A stretch of DNA of 64,000 bases, taken from contig JAZGTN010000150.1 in the NCBI GenBank assembly GCA_037783415.1, forward strand, positions 2,294,001-2,358,000, written 5' to 3'. A model generated the notes under the pieces. That model saw only the letters and a program-made list of their open reading frames with translations, did not search any database and had not been told where the DNA came from. Position 1 is the stretch's first letter; each line of letters opens with the position of its first letter. The position numbers and the translations under genes were made by a program. Below are positions 1 through 12,900 of the stretch, one piece after another. The DNA comes from Leptasterias polaris. Taxonomy: Eukaryota > Echinodermata > Asteroidea > Forcipulatida > Asteriidae.

Positions 1-733
1 CTTTGTTCTAGTTTTGTTTATGTATCCGATAATGTATTTCATTTTATCTTTATCTATCCTTTTTACCAGCCTCTTAATAATATTTTTCATATAATCCCCT
101 TTTTTAAACCTGGCTCCAGCTTTGCCGTAGACTTTTTGAAGCAAAGTGCATGACTTCAAAAATTCTTAGTGGAGCCTCAGTCAGAGTAAGCAGCAAGAAT
201 TGTGGTGTTGAAAAGCTCCTACATTTCAATGCAGACAATGCTTAGGGGCCATTCAGAAAAATAAATGTTTAATAATTTTGATCATACGAAACTGAAAATT
301 GGAACTCAGTTTTCAATTCTTAATAGAAGAATTTTCTGTGCAGTTCCATTGTTCACAGTCAACCTTGCTTTGATAGCTGACCTCCGATGGGGAGATGGCA
401 AGGATTTTCTGTTCTGTTTCAACCGAAAAAGTTGCATGCTGAAAACCAGGAAAAGCAATTGAAAACTCCTGAGCTGAGAGAACATTTGTTTAAAATATCT
501 GCTTCATTTAAGGCACTACTTTGTTCTTCAGTGTACAGGGTTATAGCTAATAATAGCCAGTCAAATTTGCAAAATCTGAATTTGGGGTGGATGGGTGGAT
601 GGGTGGGTGGGTCAAAAGATTTCGAAAACAGATCAAGTTTTTTAAACATTGATCTATCTGAATGGCCCCTTAGGCCCAAGGAACCAGAGCAAGACGATAA
701 CAACCTCGAGAGTGCAAACTCAACTTCACTTAC
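1..733 (-). other. start of last visible klhl8 intron
   Basis: This stretch lies 3' of the exon ending at 734, which finishes with a good donor (GTAAGT on the minus strand). No frame on the minus strand resembles the end of kelch repeat 6 (W-x-x-L, C-R-A-G), so the terminal coding exon must lie to the left of the window. Short imperfect GGTGGATG-type repeats occur at about 588-612. Open frames on both strands here show no recognisable domain. Confidence 0.6.
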
Positions 734-935
734 GTTTCATTTGCTGGATCGTAACACTCCGATGACATCAGATAAGAGGACCCGTTGTGACCTCCGACCG
801 CGTAGATTCTGCCGCTGATGACCGAGACACCCACCCCACCTCGGCACATGGACATGGGGGTCATAGTACTCCACGCTTTAGTCAGAGGGTCGTATCTCTC
901 CACGGAACTGAGTGGGGAGCTGTCGTCAAATCCAC
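734..935 (-). CDS. klhl8: klhl8 coding exon 7 (kelch 5 and start of kelch 6)
   Basis: The acceptor is TTATTTTAG ahead of 935 and the donor is GTAAGT after 734. The exon opens by completing a split glycine codon, then reads GFDDSSPLSSVERYDP, followed by a conserved tryptophan and the R-G-G-V-G motif. It then enters the sixth blade with IYAVGGHNGSSYL and ends in a split threonine codon. It closely follows human KLHL8 blades 5 and 6. Residues are about 490-556. Confidence 0.92.
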
Positions 936-3900
936 CTAAAATAACGACAAACGGACAGATAGATTGATAAATGGTTTATTGATAAAAAACAATAATCATA
1001 GCAACCGAGCCAATTTGAGATGAGTTTACATTTATAATTAGGTACGTTTAATGCATTGGTTATGTGTACGTTTAAAAGCATTACACAAAAATTACAGTAC
1101 AATAAAAGATTATGTTAAGAAATTAAAGGTAGGGTCAAAGATTGGTAAGTACTCCAAAAAATAATTACCATAAAAACTTACTTGGTAAGAAGCCCTGCAG
1201 CTGTTGATTGTATAAACTATTTTGAGAAAAGGATTCCCTTCGAAGTAATATGGTTTGGAAATTATTTTTTCACCCAAAAACATTTGAATCTGAGAAGAAA
1301 TGACTCATGCATAAATCGTCTCTCAGAATTCTGTGGGTCGGTGTCCGTTCGCGAATGCTGCGGTCAGAGATGCGTTTTTGGTACTAGCTGTGACCTTTCT
1401 AAACATGGATGGATTCTACGCTCTTTTTGAAAATACAGTGATCTTTTGCCGTTTTCTCAATAAGTAGACACTGTAGTCACTTGAAACTTTCACGCGTGAC
1501 TTTTATTGTATCTTTCTGTATAATTTTGCCTGTAAATCAGCACTACATTGACAAAAAACAATCTATGACCCTACCAAAATAATGCTACAAAAATCATATG
1601 TTATACCTTAAAATAAAAATATAATGAAATTCAACAAGATAAAGGCTATAAATGGAATGGAATAAGACCTTGTCATGATTGATGAAAGTTATTAAAGTCA
1701 CCTGGAAATAGATTTTTTTATTATTTTAATATAAGAGTATATGTATATTAACAATAAAACAATTTTTTAAGTAATTGTTTGTCAGTATTTATATGTTAAA
1801 AAAATAGATAAAGTTGTTTGGGGGCGACTCCGCCCATCCCTTTTTGTGACGTCAATCGAGGAAGACTTCGCCTCGATTGAACATCGACCCCACTCGAACT
1901 TGCCTGCATTTACGTTGTATATACACGTGCAAGTAGTGAGATTGTACGTTTCGTTTGGTTATCCAAAAGGGTTTTTTTTCTTGCATTTTTCCAGCGAAAA
2001 GTCGACTGTACACTGTCCAAGGATTGCATTGGGTGGTGACGTCCGAATACGAAAACGCATCATACTGATTAGGTACCCAGACGTAATGTACGGGGCCAGA
2101 CTACACATTTTCTCCTGCCTCGATTGACGTCACGAACAGCGCCATGTAAAGGGGGGCCTATTTTTTTATTTGTAATTAAAAGAAAAATAATTTTTTTTAA
2201 CCTTAGTAAATTGTTTATTCACATTCCACTCATAAAAATGTATATATTAATGACAAAAGCTTTATTTTGAAAAAATACCACTGCCAGGTGCCTTTAATAA
2301 AGCAACAGCCCACTAAAAGGGACTTGTCACATGCGCCTATCTTTCCATGTAACTTGAAGGCAACCAAGTTCTTTCCATGCAAATGAAACAGATCAGTAGG
2401 ACACAGTACGTGAATGCTAATTATCTGCATGTCGTGGCTGATTAGTGCACCGAAATCATTATTTTTTTTTTCTCTAACGGCAAAGTGTGGGTTCGAGTCC
2501 CGATCATGACAAATATTGCTTCATCATTTGAATGGGACCTTAAGACGTAGGTCCTGTGTATTGGGCAATGGGCATAAAATAAACCAGTGCACGAATCATT
2601 AAGAGAAGGGGGGTTTGCCCTCTGCAAGGAGCTACATAAATCAGGGCTGGAATTTGGAAAGGGGGGGGGGGGAAATCCACAAGACCACAGGGCTTGTACC
2701 TCAAAATGTTTACTGGACCAATTTTGTTTTTTTATAACAGGAATTGAAATCAGAAAAAAACACTACACACATTACCATTTGAACTGTTTTAAATTTGAAC
2801 AAACACTAAGAGAAGATTCATCTCATTTCCATCACGGGTAAGAATTCTTCAATTCTCAACAGAATTGAAAGAGCTTTATCAGACTGACAGTCAACATTTC
2901 AACAACAAAAACATGACTGCGAAACTTGTCCAGTCATGAGAAGTAATGAGTGTACTGGCCCGGTGCTAAAATCACTGACCTCAGTCAGGGCCTACGATCC
3001 AATGTAAATTTCAAGCCCTGTAATTATGGGGCTCATATTTATAATTCTGCATACCTGTTGTAAAAAACAACGATAACAAATAAGTGCCATGATAGCCCAT
3101 CTGTGGCGGATACCAGCGCTTTATGACTGTTCACCAGCCAAATCCGTGGTTTTGAAAAAAGGGCCTGAAGAAGGTGTACACAAGACACAATTAAATTTGA
3201 ATCTCTGAAATAGATCTCCAAGGAAATGTAAAAAGCAGTCAGCAAAGCAGCAGGGTTTTGGACAGCGTTTATTTATAACTGACACTGACCTATCACATAG
3301 AGGAATCCGTTGAGTGCCAGAACGCCCCCTCCTGCCCGTCTTGTCTGCATTGAGGCGATCGGAGTCCACTTGTTGAGGTGAGGGTCGTATCTCTCGCAGG
3401 TGTTCAGCGTGGTCGAGCCATCATTACCACCAACTTTAAAGAAAATTTATAGAAGATTAATATTGGACATGAATCAGCAACCGCTGATGAGGTTAAGGGG
3501 TCATCTGAAATTGTCATCATTTTTATTTAGGTTGTAATACTTTTTAAGACAGTCCCCCACCTCTTCCTCCTTGCAAGTAGAACTTATCAGCATTATTTGT
3601 TCATGTCAATATCGACTTGCACTTATACAATGGCTTCCTCTTGTTGTTATTTGGCACAACGGAACAAAGGAACAATAATAGAAATCAACCACTTGGATAG
3701 GGTCAGATTCTTCATCTACAGTAGTAGACTATTACGCTTGGCAAATATCTGAGACTGAATATGCGCCTCAATCACATGCCTATGTACATGTAACACGCCT
3801 CTAGAAGAATGGCATTGCCAGCGTTTCTATTGATAAAACTAATAAAAGCCAGATTTCAACTTCAATATGATTTGAATAAATGTAACCCGTAATAGCGAGT

Positions 3901-6900
3901 TGAGTACAGACTGCAACTGCGCTAACGTGTTGGTAGAATTTGTTCGCCAATAGACTGTGCAAGTCTCGCGCGTATCCGAACGAGAAAACACGTCAAACGA
4001 AGAACATTTTTATTTCTGAAATCAAATCTTTGTTTTAAATTATATCTCATGACAAAATCTGAACAACAAAAATAAATCATTACAATTTCATGAAATTAGT
4101 TTTAGCTTTTTAAAAAAATACGCCAAAGTGTGTTAATTATTATTAAAAACAAATTAAAACTCTGGGACAAGGATGCTTTTTTGATGTTAACTTTTTAGAA
4201 ACCCCTTACGCAGATTCGTGAAGGTCAAACGGGTTTTAAATTGACCCGTATCGCAGTTTAAAGAGGAATGCCGACGCCTCAACACCATAGACTGCAATGA
4301 AAAGGGTTTGCTTTGCAATTACAGCATCTGGCGATTATAATCGCGCATCCAAAACAAGCTTTTACATAAGTTTTATGATCGGAGGTGAGCACAAAATTCT
4401 TAATTTTTTGCAATAACCGGAAGCTGAGGTCAAGTTTAATTCTCGGGTTTTCTTCGTTATATTGTTTAATTGGTTTTACTTTCATATTTTGTTATCACTT
4501 AGTATTGCGTTCCCAACAACATGTATAATTTTCTAGGTCATAAACTACGTTAAACAAAATCTCGCCCACGTAAAACTCCATATGGTTGGGACCACTATGG
4601 TCCCGGAAGTTCGAATGCGCGCGAGACTTGCACAGTCTATAGACGACCAAGCTTCCTGACCAATTGTCTCAATCACGTTCAATGACATTCGGCCATGTCA
4701 TGGTCTCTAACAGTACATGAACTCCAAACCCTACCCCATTTCTTGACTCCTGACTTGTCCTGACCCTTGACCTTAACTGACCTGCATAGATGTGTTCATT
4801 GAGTGTGGCCACGGCAACCCCTCCTCTTGCCATGTTCATGGATGCAGCGTAGCTCCAGCTATCGCTGGCAATGTCGTACCTCTCTACCTCACTGAAGCAC
4901 ATGTTATCATCAAGACCCCCGATGGCATACAGAGGTCCACCGAGCTGAGCCACGGCCAAACCTCGCCTGTCAGAGTAGGAAAAAGAAGTACAAATGTTAC
5001 TTAAATATAACAAAAATATGGTTAGTGATCCAGTGGGTATTTTATCTTTGAGAGGGCAAGGCCATTCTTATTTTAGAAAAAGGGCACTTTCATCTGAAAA
5101 TCTTAAAAGTTTATGGAAAACTTTTGACAAGGCACCAAGGCCAAGACCAGGGCAACAGAGGCAATGTCCTCTGTAGCCTTGATGTAAGTCCAGGAGTGAT
5201 GGTCCAGTGGATATTTAGATCCATGTGCTGCATACTTCTATCGTACCTTTTTGTCTTCATTGGAGACAGCAATTTCCATTTATTTGTCTTAGGTGTGAAT
5301 GCCTCCAGACTGTTGAGGTGATCTTTCCCATCATGCCCACCAACTGCATACACTTTGCCTGAAAGTACACATACATCAAATTGAAACATTAAACACGTTC
5401 TTCTTCACCAATAATGTCACACGCAGATACTGTTTGCTGTGCTTGACGTTTCGGGAGTCAAATCGAAAGCATGCAAATGCCATATTGCCTAAAAGTGAGC
5501 ACTACATAACATTGACATTGACTCCCAAAATGTGATGACGACGTCGAGGGAATTGGGTCAACAGTTTGGGTGGTTCATCCTGGCTAGTCTGCCCATTGGG
5601 TAGTGCTGCATTTGGACCCAAAAAGGCGTCCAGCAACCACGTGACCGAAAAAAAAAACTGGGCCCTCTATGTTGCAACTCTCTCAATACATAGCTCTGGT
5701 TTGACCTAATCCCTTTGCATGTAGACAAAGCAAGGTACATTCCAAACGTCCTTCAAGTAACTGGTTTCGTACTTATTTTGAAAAATTGTGCCCAGGTAAA
5801 AATGATTTTGTTAGATACTTTTTGTGCTTAAAGGCACTGGACACGTTTGGTAATTACTCAAAATATATATTAGCATAAAAACTTACTTGGTAACGAGCAA
5901 TGGAGAGCTGTTGATAGTATAAAACATTGTGAGAAACGACTCCCTCTGAAGTAACGTAGCTTTTGAGAAAGAGGTAATTTCTCACTAAAATATTTGAATC
6001 TGAAAAAGACTTCCGGCCTGAAGCCTTTTTCAGGCATCTGAAAGCACATAAATTTGTGCAACAAGGACGTTTTTTCTTTCATTATTTTCTTGCAACTTCG
6101 ATGACTTTATGCATATGTTGGGATACACCAAGTGAGAATACTGGTCTTTGACAATTACCAAATGTGTCCAGTGCCTTTTGTTATATTTCAACCAGACTGG
6201 CTGAGTCAGGGTTGAATTCCATGCTTTACCTGATGCAGCGATCACCCCCACATGCCTTCTCTTGCAATTTAGTTCGGCGACGTGGAACCAGCGGTTGTTT
6301 CGTAGATCTAAGCACTCGATGGACTTGAAGGGATCACCAGAAGCACCACGCCCACCAACCACAAATAGGACACCTGCAATACAAGATGAGAGAGAGAACA
6401 AAAGACTAATTAACAATAGTCAATTAATTTGTGTTCCTTCTCCTACTACTGTATCGAGATTGCTCGACACAAACTGATTCCCTCCTCCTGTCCTGACCTG
6501 GCATGGCCGAGCGGTCTAGTTCACCGAACCCAACCTCTGGTGTTGTCAGCAGCAAAGTGTGGGTTCGAATCCCGGTCATGACACTTGTGCCCTTGAGCAA
6601 GGCACATAACTATAAGAAATGCTTCCTAAAAAGGTTGGGAAGGTTGTGCATTCTGCTCGACCAGCCAGACTCCTAGTGGATGATACCCATGCCTACATCC
6701 TTACAGACTGTGAAGGGGGTAACCCTGTTTCAGGCCCAGGAGTAGGTGGCAACAACGTGCCCCTGATGACAGTTGATTTGGGTCGATGGCCCAAATCAGT
6801 TAAATAGCCTTTACCTTAAAGTGGTCGTCAGTGGCCTTGTTATGTTAGGCGATCTCTCATAATTATTTATTTTTATTTTTTTAAATCCTTGTCTGTCCTG

Positions 6901-9900
6901 TGTCAGAGCTACTGGCTACACCATAATAAGCGACCACACTTTCCCTTTAACCAACTGTGAATTGTTTTGCCTTACATCTTAACACTCTCCTTCATTTTTA
7001 TCTTTCTCAGGCAGTTCAGGGTGAGGTGTCCCCCAGGAGACCCAGTTTACCTCATGTTTACAAAAAGCTGAAAGTCTGTTTATTTGTCTAGTTCAGACAC
7101 CAGTAAACAAGACTGTTTTTCCTCAGGCATTGTGTTTGTGTTTGCAAGCCCCTAAAGTTCTGCAGGAAGCCCCCCAGGGCTAGCAAGTACAGAGTACCAG
7201 GGGGACATATAGACCATGTGACCTGTGACATCACATGTTTACAAAAGAGCCACAGAGCCCAGACTTCCCGCAGGCGCAGTTTGTACGCAAGTCAATGGAA
7301 GACAACAATAAATCGTATGTTATATGGAAATTGCACTGTCTGATTTTTCTCAACTTTTGATATGAAGAATCGGGGAACATTTCAATAGCTGTACAGCTGT
7401 TGCATTTTTAACTCTTGAATTTATTTGAAAATTATGACAGAAAATGTAAATTTTCCCATTTGGCCTGTGTAGTATCTTGCCTGTCAGGAAAGGCATTAGA
7501 ATGTACAAGGTCACTATTTCTGTAAACAAATGTAACTTGGTCTATACAGCAGAGGGGTGGTACAACCATGGAGGAGGGATGGTACAACTTGTACAAGATG
7601 TGGGGGGGGGGGGGTAGGGGCTGCTCCTTATAATTCAGGCTTGGTATTTGGAGAATGTGGTAGAGGCAATTTCTACTTATTTATTAATTAATTAATTAAT
7701 TAATTTATTACAATATCTTCAGCTTTGTCCATGAGAAAATTAAGGATAAACCCTAACTACCCCAAACCCATCAAAACTCCACAGCATGTTTTGTTTGATT
7801 TTATTGGACTTGGAGCACTGCACTGTTTAGTAAATTGATTATATTATTACATGGGATCAGGCATACCACACCGATAAGAGTCCAACAATTATGGTGCTGA
7901 TTTACCACGAGATGTTGGAGGGAGGAAGGACTAGTAAACCACTCCAGGGAGATGGGGTTATAAAGTATCTCATAATGTTTCAAATAAGGGTGTCTGATTG
8001 ATTTCATGCACACACTGGTAGCACTGTCCCCCATCATGACTATTTCCCTGTGGCTACATTCAAAATTGTCTTTTTATTTCATAAAAGTTTATATTCTATT
8101 GTTTTTGTGGGGGGGGGGGGGTGGCTTTTATCAAGTGATTTATATACCTGTCAGTTTATGCCATTTTCCATTTTGACTCTGGTCATGTAAAACAAAATCT
8201 GGTCCAGTATGCATTCTGAGCTACAAGCTCTGTGGTCTTGTGGATTGGTCTGAAAGCCTGGCCAGGAGGGGACGCTAATCATTTTTACTTTTTAAAACTA
8301 CTCTTAAATGGCCTCAGGAGAGGGGCATGTCTTTGCTATGCACAGAAAGGAGGGTACACACGTGTACCAGCATGTGCTGTCATTTTATCAAAGTCTGTCT
8401 GTATGCCTAAATACAGGATCAATATGTACAATGTAGGTCACCTCTCTGGTTCAGTGTTATGGAGGCTTATGCTGTTATCAACACTAACAGCAAAAATGCA
8501 TAAATTCAAGATATCCTTGAAATTTTGAAAAGCGAGTGAACAAATTGAACTCTCAACTATGAAAATATCTGGAGCGCCTATTGTGGACGCTATAAATAGT
8601 AGGTTTAGAAACTCACTTTAGTTGAAAGCCATAGAGGCCTTTTTGTGAAACGGACAAAAAACAAGTGCCATGGGGGATTTAAACCCAGACAAATGCCATG
8701 TAAGTTTGATGTGATGTTTGGCATGGCTGTAAAAAAATAGTTTGCAGCACCAACCAAGCAAACTTCACCACACAAGGGTGTGATTACAAACTTCAGAAAT
8801 GAAAAAGTCCAGTCTCTCCTTGGCCTAGAGATAGACTGCAGCATTTGCTTTGAGCTTTACATTATATTTTGGGACAGCTCCTAGCCATAAGCATCAACAT
8901 TGCAGGAATCTAGGGTAAAAAAGCAGTTCCTTTTGATTGGTTTGTAAAAAATTTCCCATGATTTTTTTTTTTCAAACAGGAAAGGGTAAAATATGATTTC
9001 TGTGGGTTTAAAGACAACTGAGCACCTGCATGTCGACCCCCCCCCCCTACCATGTACAGTACATCATTAGAGTTTAGACCTTATGCACATGACGTCACTT
9101 GAGTAGGGCGCCCTCGTGTGGGATTGAAGGGAGGTTGCTCATTGGCTCATGTGTGCCGTGTGTACAAAATCTGTGCATTTCCATTGTTTCATCATTTATG
9201 TATTTATTTATTCATTTATTCATTCAGGCTTTAAAAAAACAAAACAATACGATAAACAGAAGACTGAGAAAAAACAGTCAGACCAATTATGAAAAACAGA
9301 GGGATATATACAAATACAAAAACAAACAGCAGCCCAGGGATTGCCCAAAAGTGAACTAAATCACTATCTAAAAGAGCAATCCCCAAGATTGTGCCTATAT
9401 GACATCATCACATACGATCAACAGACCCCTTGCATAGGACATCACACCTTCAAACAGCGCCCTCACTCAGGCAAAGGGAGGCAGATCATTGGACGATAGC
9501 TGTTCTTGGCGCATAAAAGCATGACCGTATTCCTCAGCATACCCGCGGCGTTGCGCATTATGCAAGGGGTCTATCGCAGAAGTTTGTGTTTTGTGCATAC
9601 ATGTATGAACGTGTACGCTTGACTTGCAATCCCAACACGGAACAAGTCCTGCACTCTAATGTTTTGCCAAACCAAACTTTTGAAGATTTTTACTAATATA
9701 TTCTTGAGCTTTTCGATTCCAAACTTTTGCTTGAAAGTTCAGCAAATAAAAAAACTGAAAAGAAACATTTTAGGTATTGAAAAATATTTTTCTGGTCAAG
9801 TGAAAGTTCTGAGCACGTAATGTAAGTTTGTCTTGAAACTTGAGCACTGTGCACTGGGTTGTTAATACAAAGCTGTCTGTGAACATGTACATTATGTATT

Positions 9901-12900
9901 TCATAGCAGAGGACTCAAACAGAAACAATAATTTCATTCCCCGCCCCCCACCCTTTCCTTCAAAGTGTTGATTCAGCAATTTGTTTGCAACCCCAAGAGT
10001 CCTTAATGCCACCATCCCCATTGTCCTCAGTCTCAGGGGTGGCAGCAATTAAATATATGACAATGTTATTGAGATTAAAACAACACTGTAAAAATGTCAG
10101 CGCAGACTCTAAATCACTTTTCCTTATGGAGGTCTTGTTCAGCACACATACTGTAAGTTTGGCCTACCCAGCCCCAAACCTCTCTCTCTCCCCCCCCACA
10201 AACATGTATTCATAACAACCTTGACTTTTCGCATTGAAGCAATTAGGTATGTCTCACAACCCAAGAGTGGCCTGCTGCATGGCCCTCAATGTGCACACTG
10301 CTGTGGTCTTATCTGTCATTGTCCCCTTTCTCCCTGCCCTGCTTTCTATCCTTGCAACTAACTGCCCATTTAGCCTCTCTCCCTCTGATGAGGCAGTCTT
10401 CCCTAATAATACATGTACAACCACCATCACAATTAAGATTACTACTTGGGGTATCCACCCATATGAACTCCTCTTCTCTTTACTCCCCCCAACCCCCTCC
10501 ATGTAACCTTGTCCTCACCAGTGGGGTAACCCTGCAATTAGGGAGGGGGCAGCCCCACCTCTGAGGATAGATAGGAGCAGATACGAGATACCAGCTGTTT
10601 GCCCTTGCAAATTACTGAGCACCAGTGGCATAACAATTCTTTTTTTTGGGGGGGGGGGGGGGGCCAAGCGGTAGAGAAGTTTTTGGGGTTATTTAAAACT
10701 GGAGCTGCATGTCTCCCTTTTGGGGGGGGGGGGGGGGAAGGGGCACAAGTTCTGGGCATGGCCCAAGGAGAACTGCGGACTCACTGATGGGGTACCAATA
10801 AATGTTACATGCAAATAACCTTATTGCCTGTTGTAAGTTTTGGTTCCCCCAACCCTTCTCAAGAAGCCTGGCCGGATGTAATTATACCGACCAAGGTCTC
10901 CCTCCTCCTCCTCCCAACACCACAGTCTAAGATGAACCCATCCTTCATTCACATTTTCCCTAGTCTTGGTGCAAGACGTTGTTGTTCGTTATCACTCAAC
11001 CATCGCGATTCCATGCACACTGCGCACACTATACACTAACCATCAAATAGCGGTGCTGTTAGGAAAACTTGAATTCTTACATCTCCCCCCAACACAAAAC
11101 GATGGATTCGTGGCTTCAAGAGAGCGCCCTCTATTGGTGGAATGGTTTTACTAACTCACTGTGAGAACATCTTGCACCAAAACGAATTCTCCCTCTCCCA
11201 TTGGAGTGACCTTACCATGACATTTACTTGTTTGTATCCCAAGGGCCGACTCCAACCCCCCCTTCTCCAACAACCCTACCCATGAGTATCCTTGTGCAAC
11301 AAACCACCCACTGTCCAGTACCTCCAGAGAGACCTGCTCCTTGGCACCCATGGCCAGCCCTCCCTCATGGCCAGACTTCCTGGGTTTACCTCCCAAGCAA
11401 GGGCATTTTTCATCTGGTTTGCCAGGCTGTCCAATTAAGAACCTCTTAAGAAGATAATTAGAACAAAGTCTGGAATGTTTGTGTGACAACCAACAATGCT
11501 TCAAGTATTGTCCTTGATGAATCAAGAAGAACATTGAAGGGGGAAAAAATGCCTATAAATCAATGTTTATTGGCCTAAGGTCCCAAGTGAGTCTGGCGCT
11601 ATCAAGTGATATAGGTAAAGTACACCAAGCTATAAGCTCAATACTTCAACCATTTAAGCCCATAAAGGTCACAATACGACCTACTTTACACACAATGGTA
11701 CAAAGGCAAAAATACATAAGAATGTGTTCCTTCATAGAATTTGTAAATTTTTTACCATGATTTTGTGTTGTGTATTTTTTCTCTGCATGTCTTTTGTTAT
11801 TGATTGAAATGCGCAGTGGAATATATTCATATTGCCCAATATAAATGTCCATTATTATCATGATTAATTTCATTATTTATTTATCTGTTTATCTTAGAGT
11901 TTTTGCATCAGTACAAACTATCCTGACAGAAAATTCTCATTTCAAAAATGTATCACTTTTGAGAAACCACAGCACATAGAAAATGCTGGCACAAAAAGTT
12001 TTCAGATAAACTAATTCAGATGTTTACAGTTTGGTTTTGGAGTCTAAAAACACCTTCTGCCACAAAGTTAACAGTGTAATTTGTGTTTTTTACACATATT
12101 TTGCTCTTAAGAAATGATCAATCCAGTGAAAGTCATCAGAGCGAGAACCCCCTCTAGTTTAGAAGCTTTCTGTTCTAAAACTGGAGCCCCACAACAGCTG
12201 TACGATCCACAAAAAAAAACACTGTCCAACCACAAGGCCTATTGTTTTCAACCAAAAGTCAAAATTCAAGGCTGCCTTTTGTTTTTGCAAAAAAATTCCA
12301 GCGTCTTGGAACAAGTCCCCCGAAATGTAACTCCAGGCGAAAATAACACACTGCCTCCCCCTTCGCCAAGTCGGACGCTGATGAGGGTCAGGAGAGTTAA
12401 ACGAAAAAATAATCTCATTAAAGTAGTTTTGCCTGGGGGTAAAACACTCTGCGTTCGGTTGACATCGTCCTCGTCAAAAAATCAGAAGTAAAAACAAAAT
12501 ATTTTATGAATTTCTGACTGAGCCAAAATCCCTTAGTGAGTTACAAATAGCGGGTGGATGAAACTGAAACAATACTACATTGTAACCAGATTCTCAAACT
12601 TTGGGTAAAAAACGGTAAGGATCGCGGACTAAGTATGGGATGTTATTTTTAGAAATTATATATTTTTTGTCGAGCGACTGCGATCCTTCATGGAAATCGC
12701 AGCTGGGGATGGTGGAAGTTGACAATGAATAACAGCAGAGAAGAAATTGCGATCAGATGTTCTGGCTAAAGGGGGGAGCATGGAGAAATAGTTCCGATTC
12801 TAACCATAGTTTCTAAAACAACAGCCTCAGTCCAACCTGTGTTACAATAGTTCCGATTCTAACCATGCAGGAATGAACTAAACACATTCTTAAACAGCAG

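Larger units (their letters stand above)
936..3289 (-). other. klhl8 intron 6
   Basis: This 2.35-kb intron contains a MITE at about 1128-1575, a second short element with TGACGTCA in both ends at about 1831-2157, and a tRNA-derived SINE at 2431-2650. A divergent repeat at about 2945-3020 is also present on the opposite strand near 54.7 and 61.9 kb. Nothing in it looks like a retained exon. Confidence 0.7.

Noticed and set aside
1..733. Terminal klhl8 exon within the window
   Set aside because: No minus-strand frame here continues kelch blade 6 in the required phase.
387..818. 143-codon plus-strand frame overlapping the klhl8 exon at 734-935
   Set aside because: Its 3' part is antisense to a well-supported kelch exon, and the translation has no domain.
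11151..11534. 127-codon minus-strand frame
   Set aside because: Low-complexity composition and no domain. It sits in a large intron.
12114..12491. 125-codon plus-strand frame with a basic C-terminus, preceded by an acceptor-like TTTTGCTCTTAAG
   Set aside because: No recognisable family, and frames of this length arise several times by chance in the window. It would be reconsidered if transcripts or conservation appeared.
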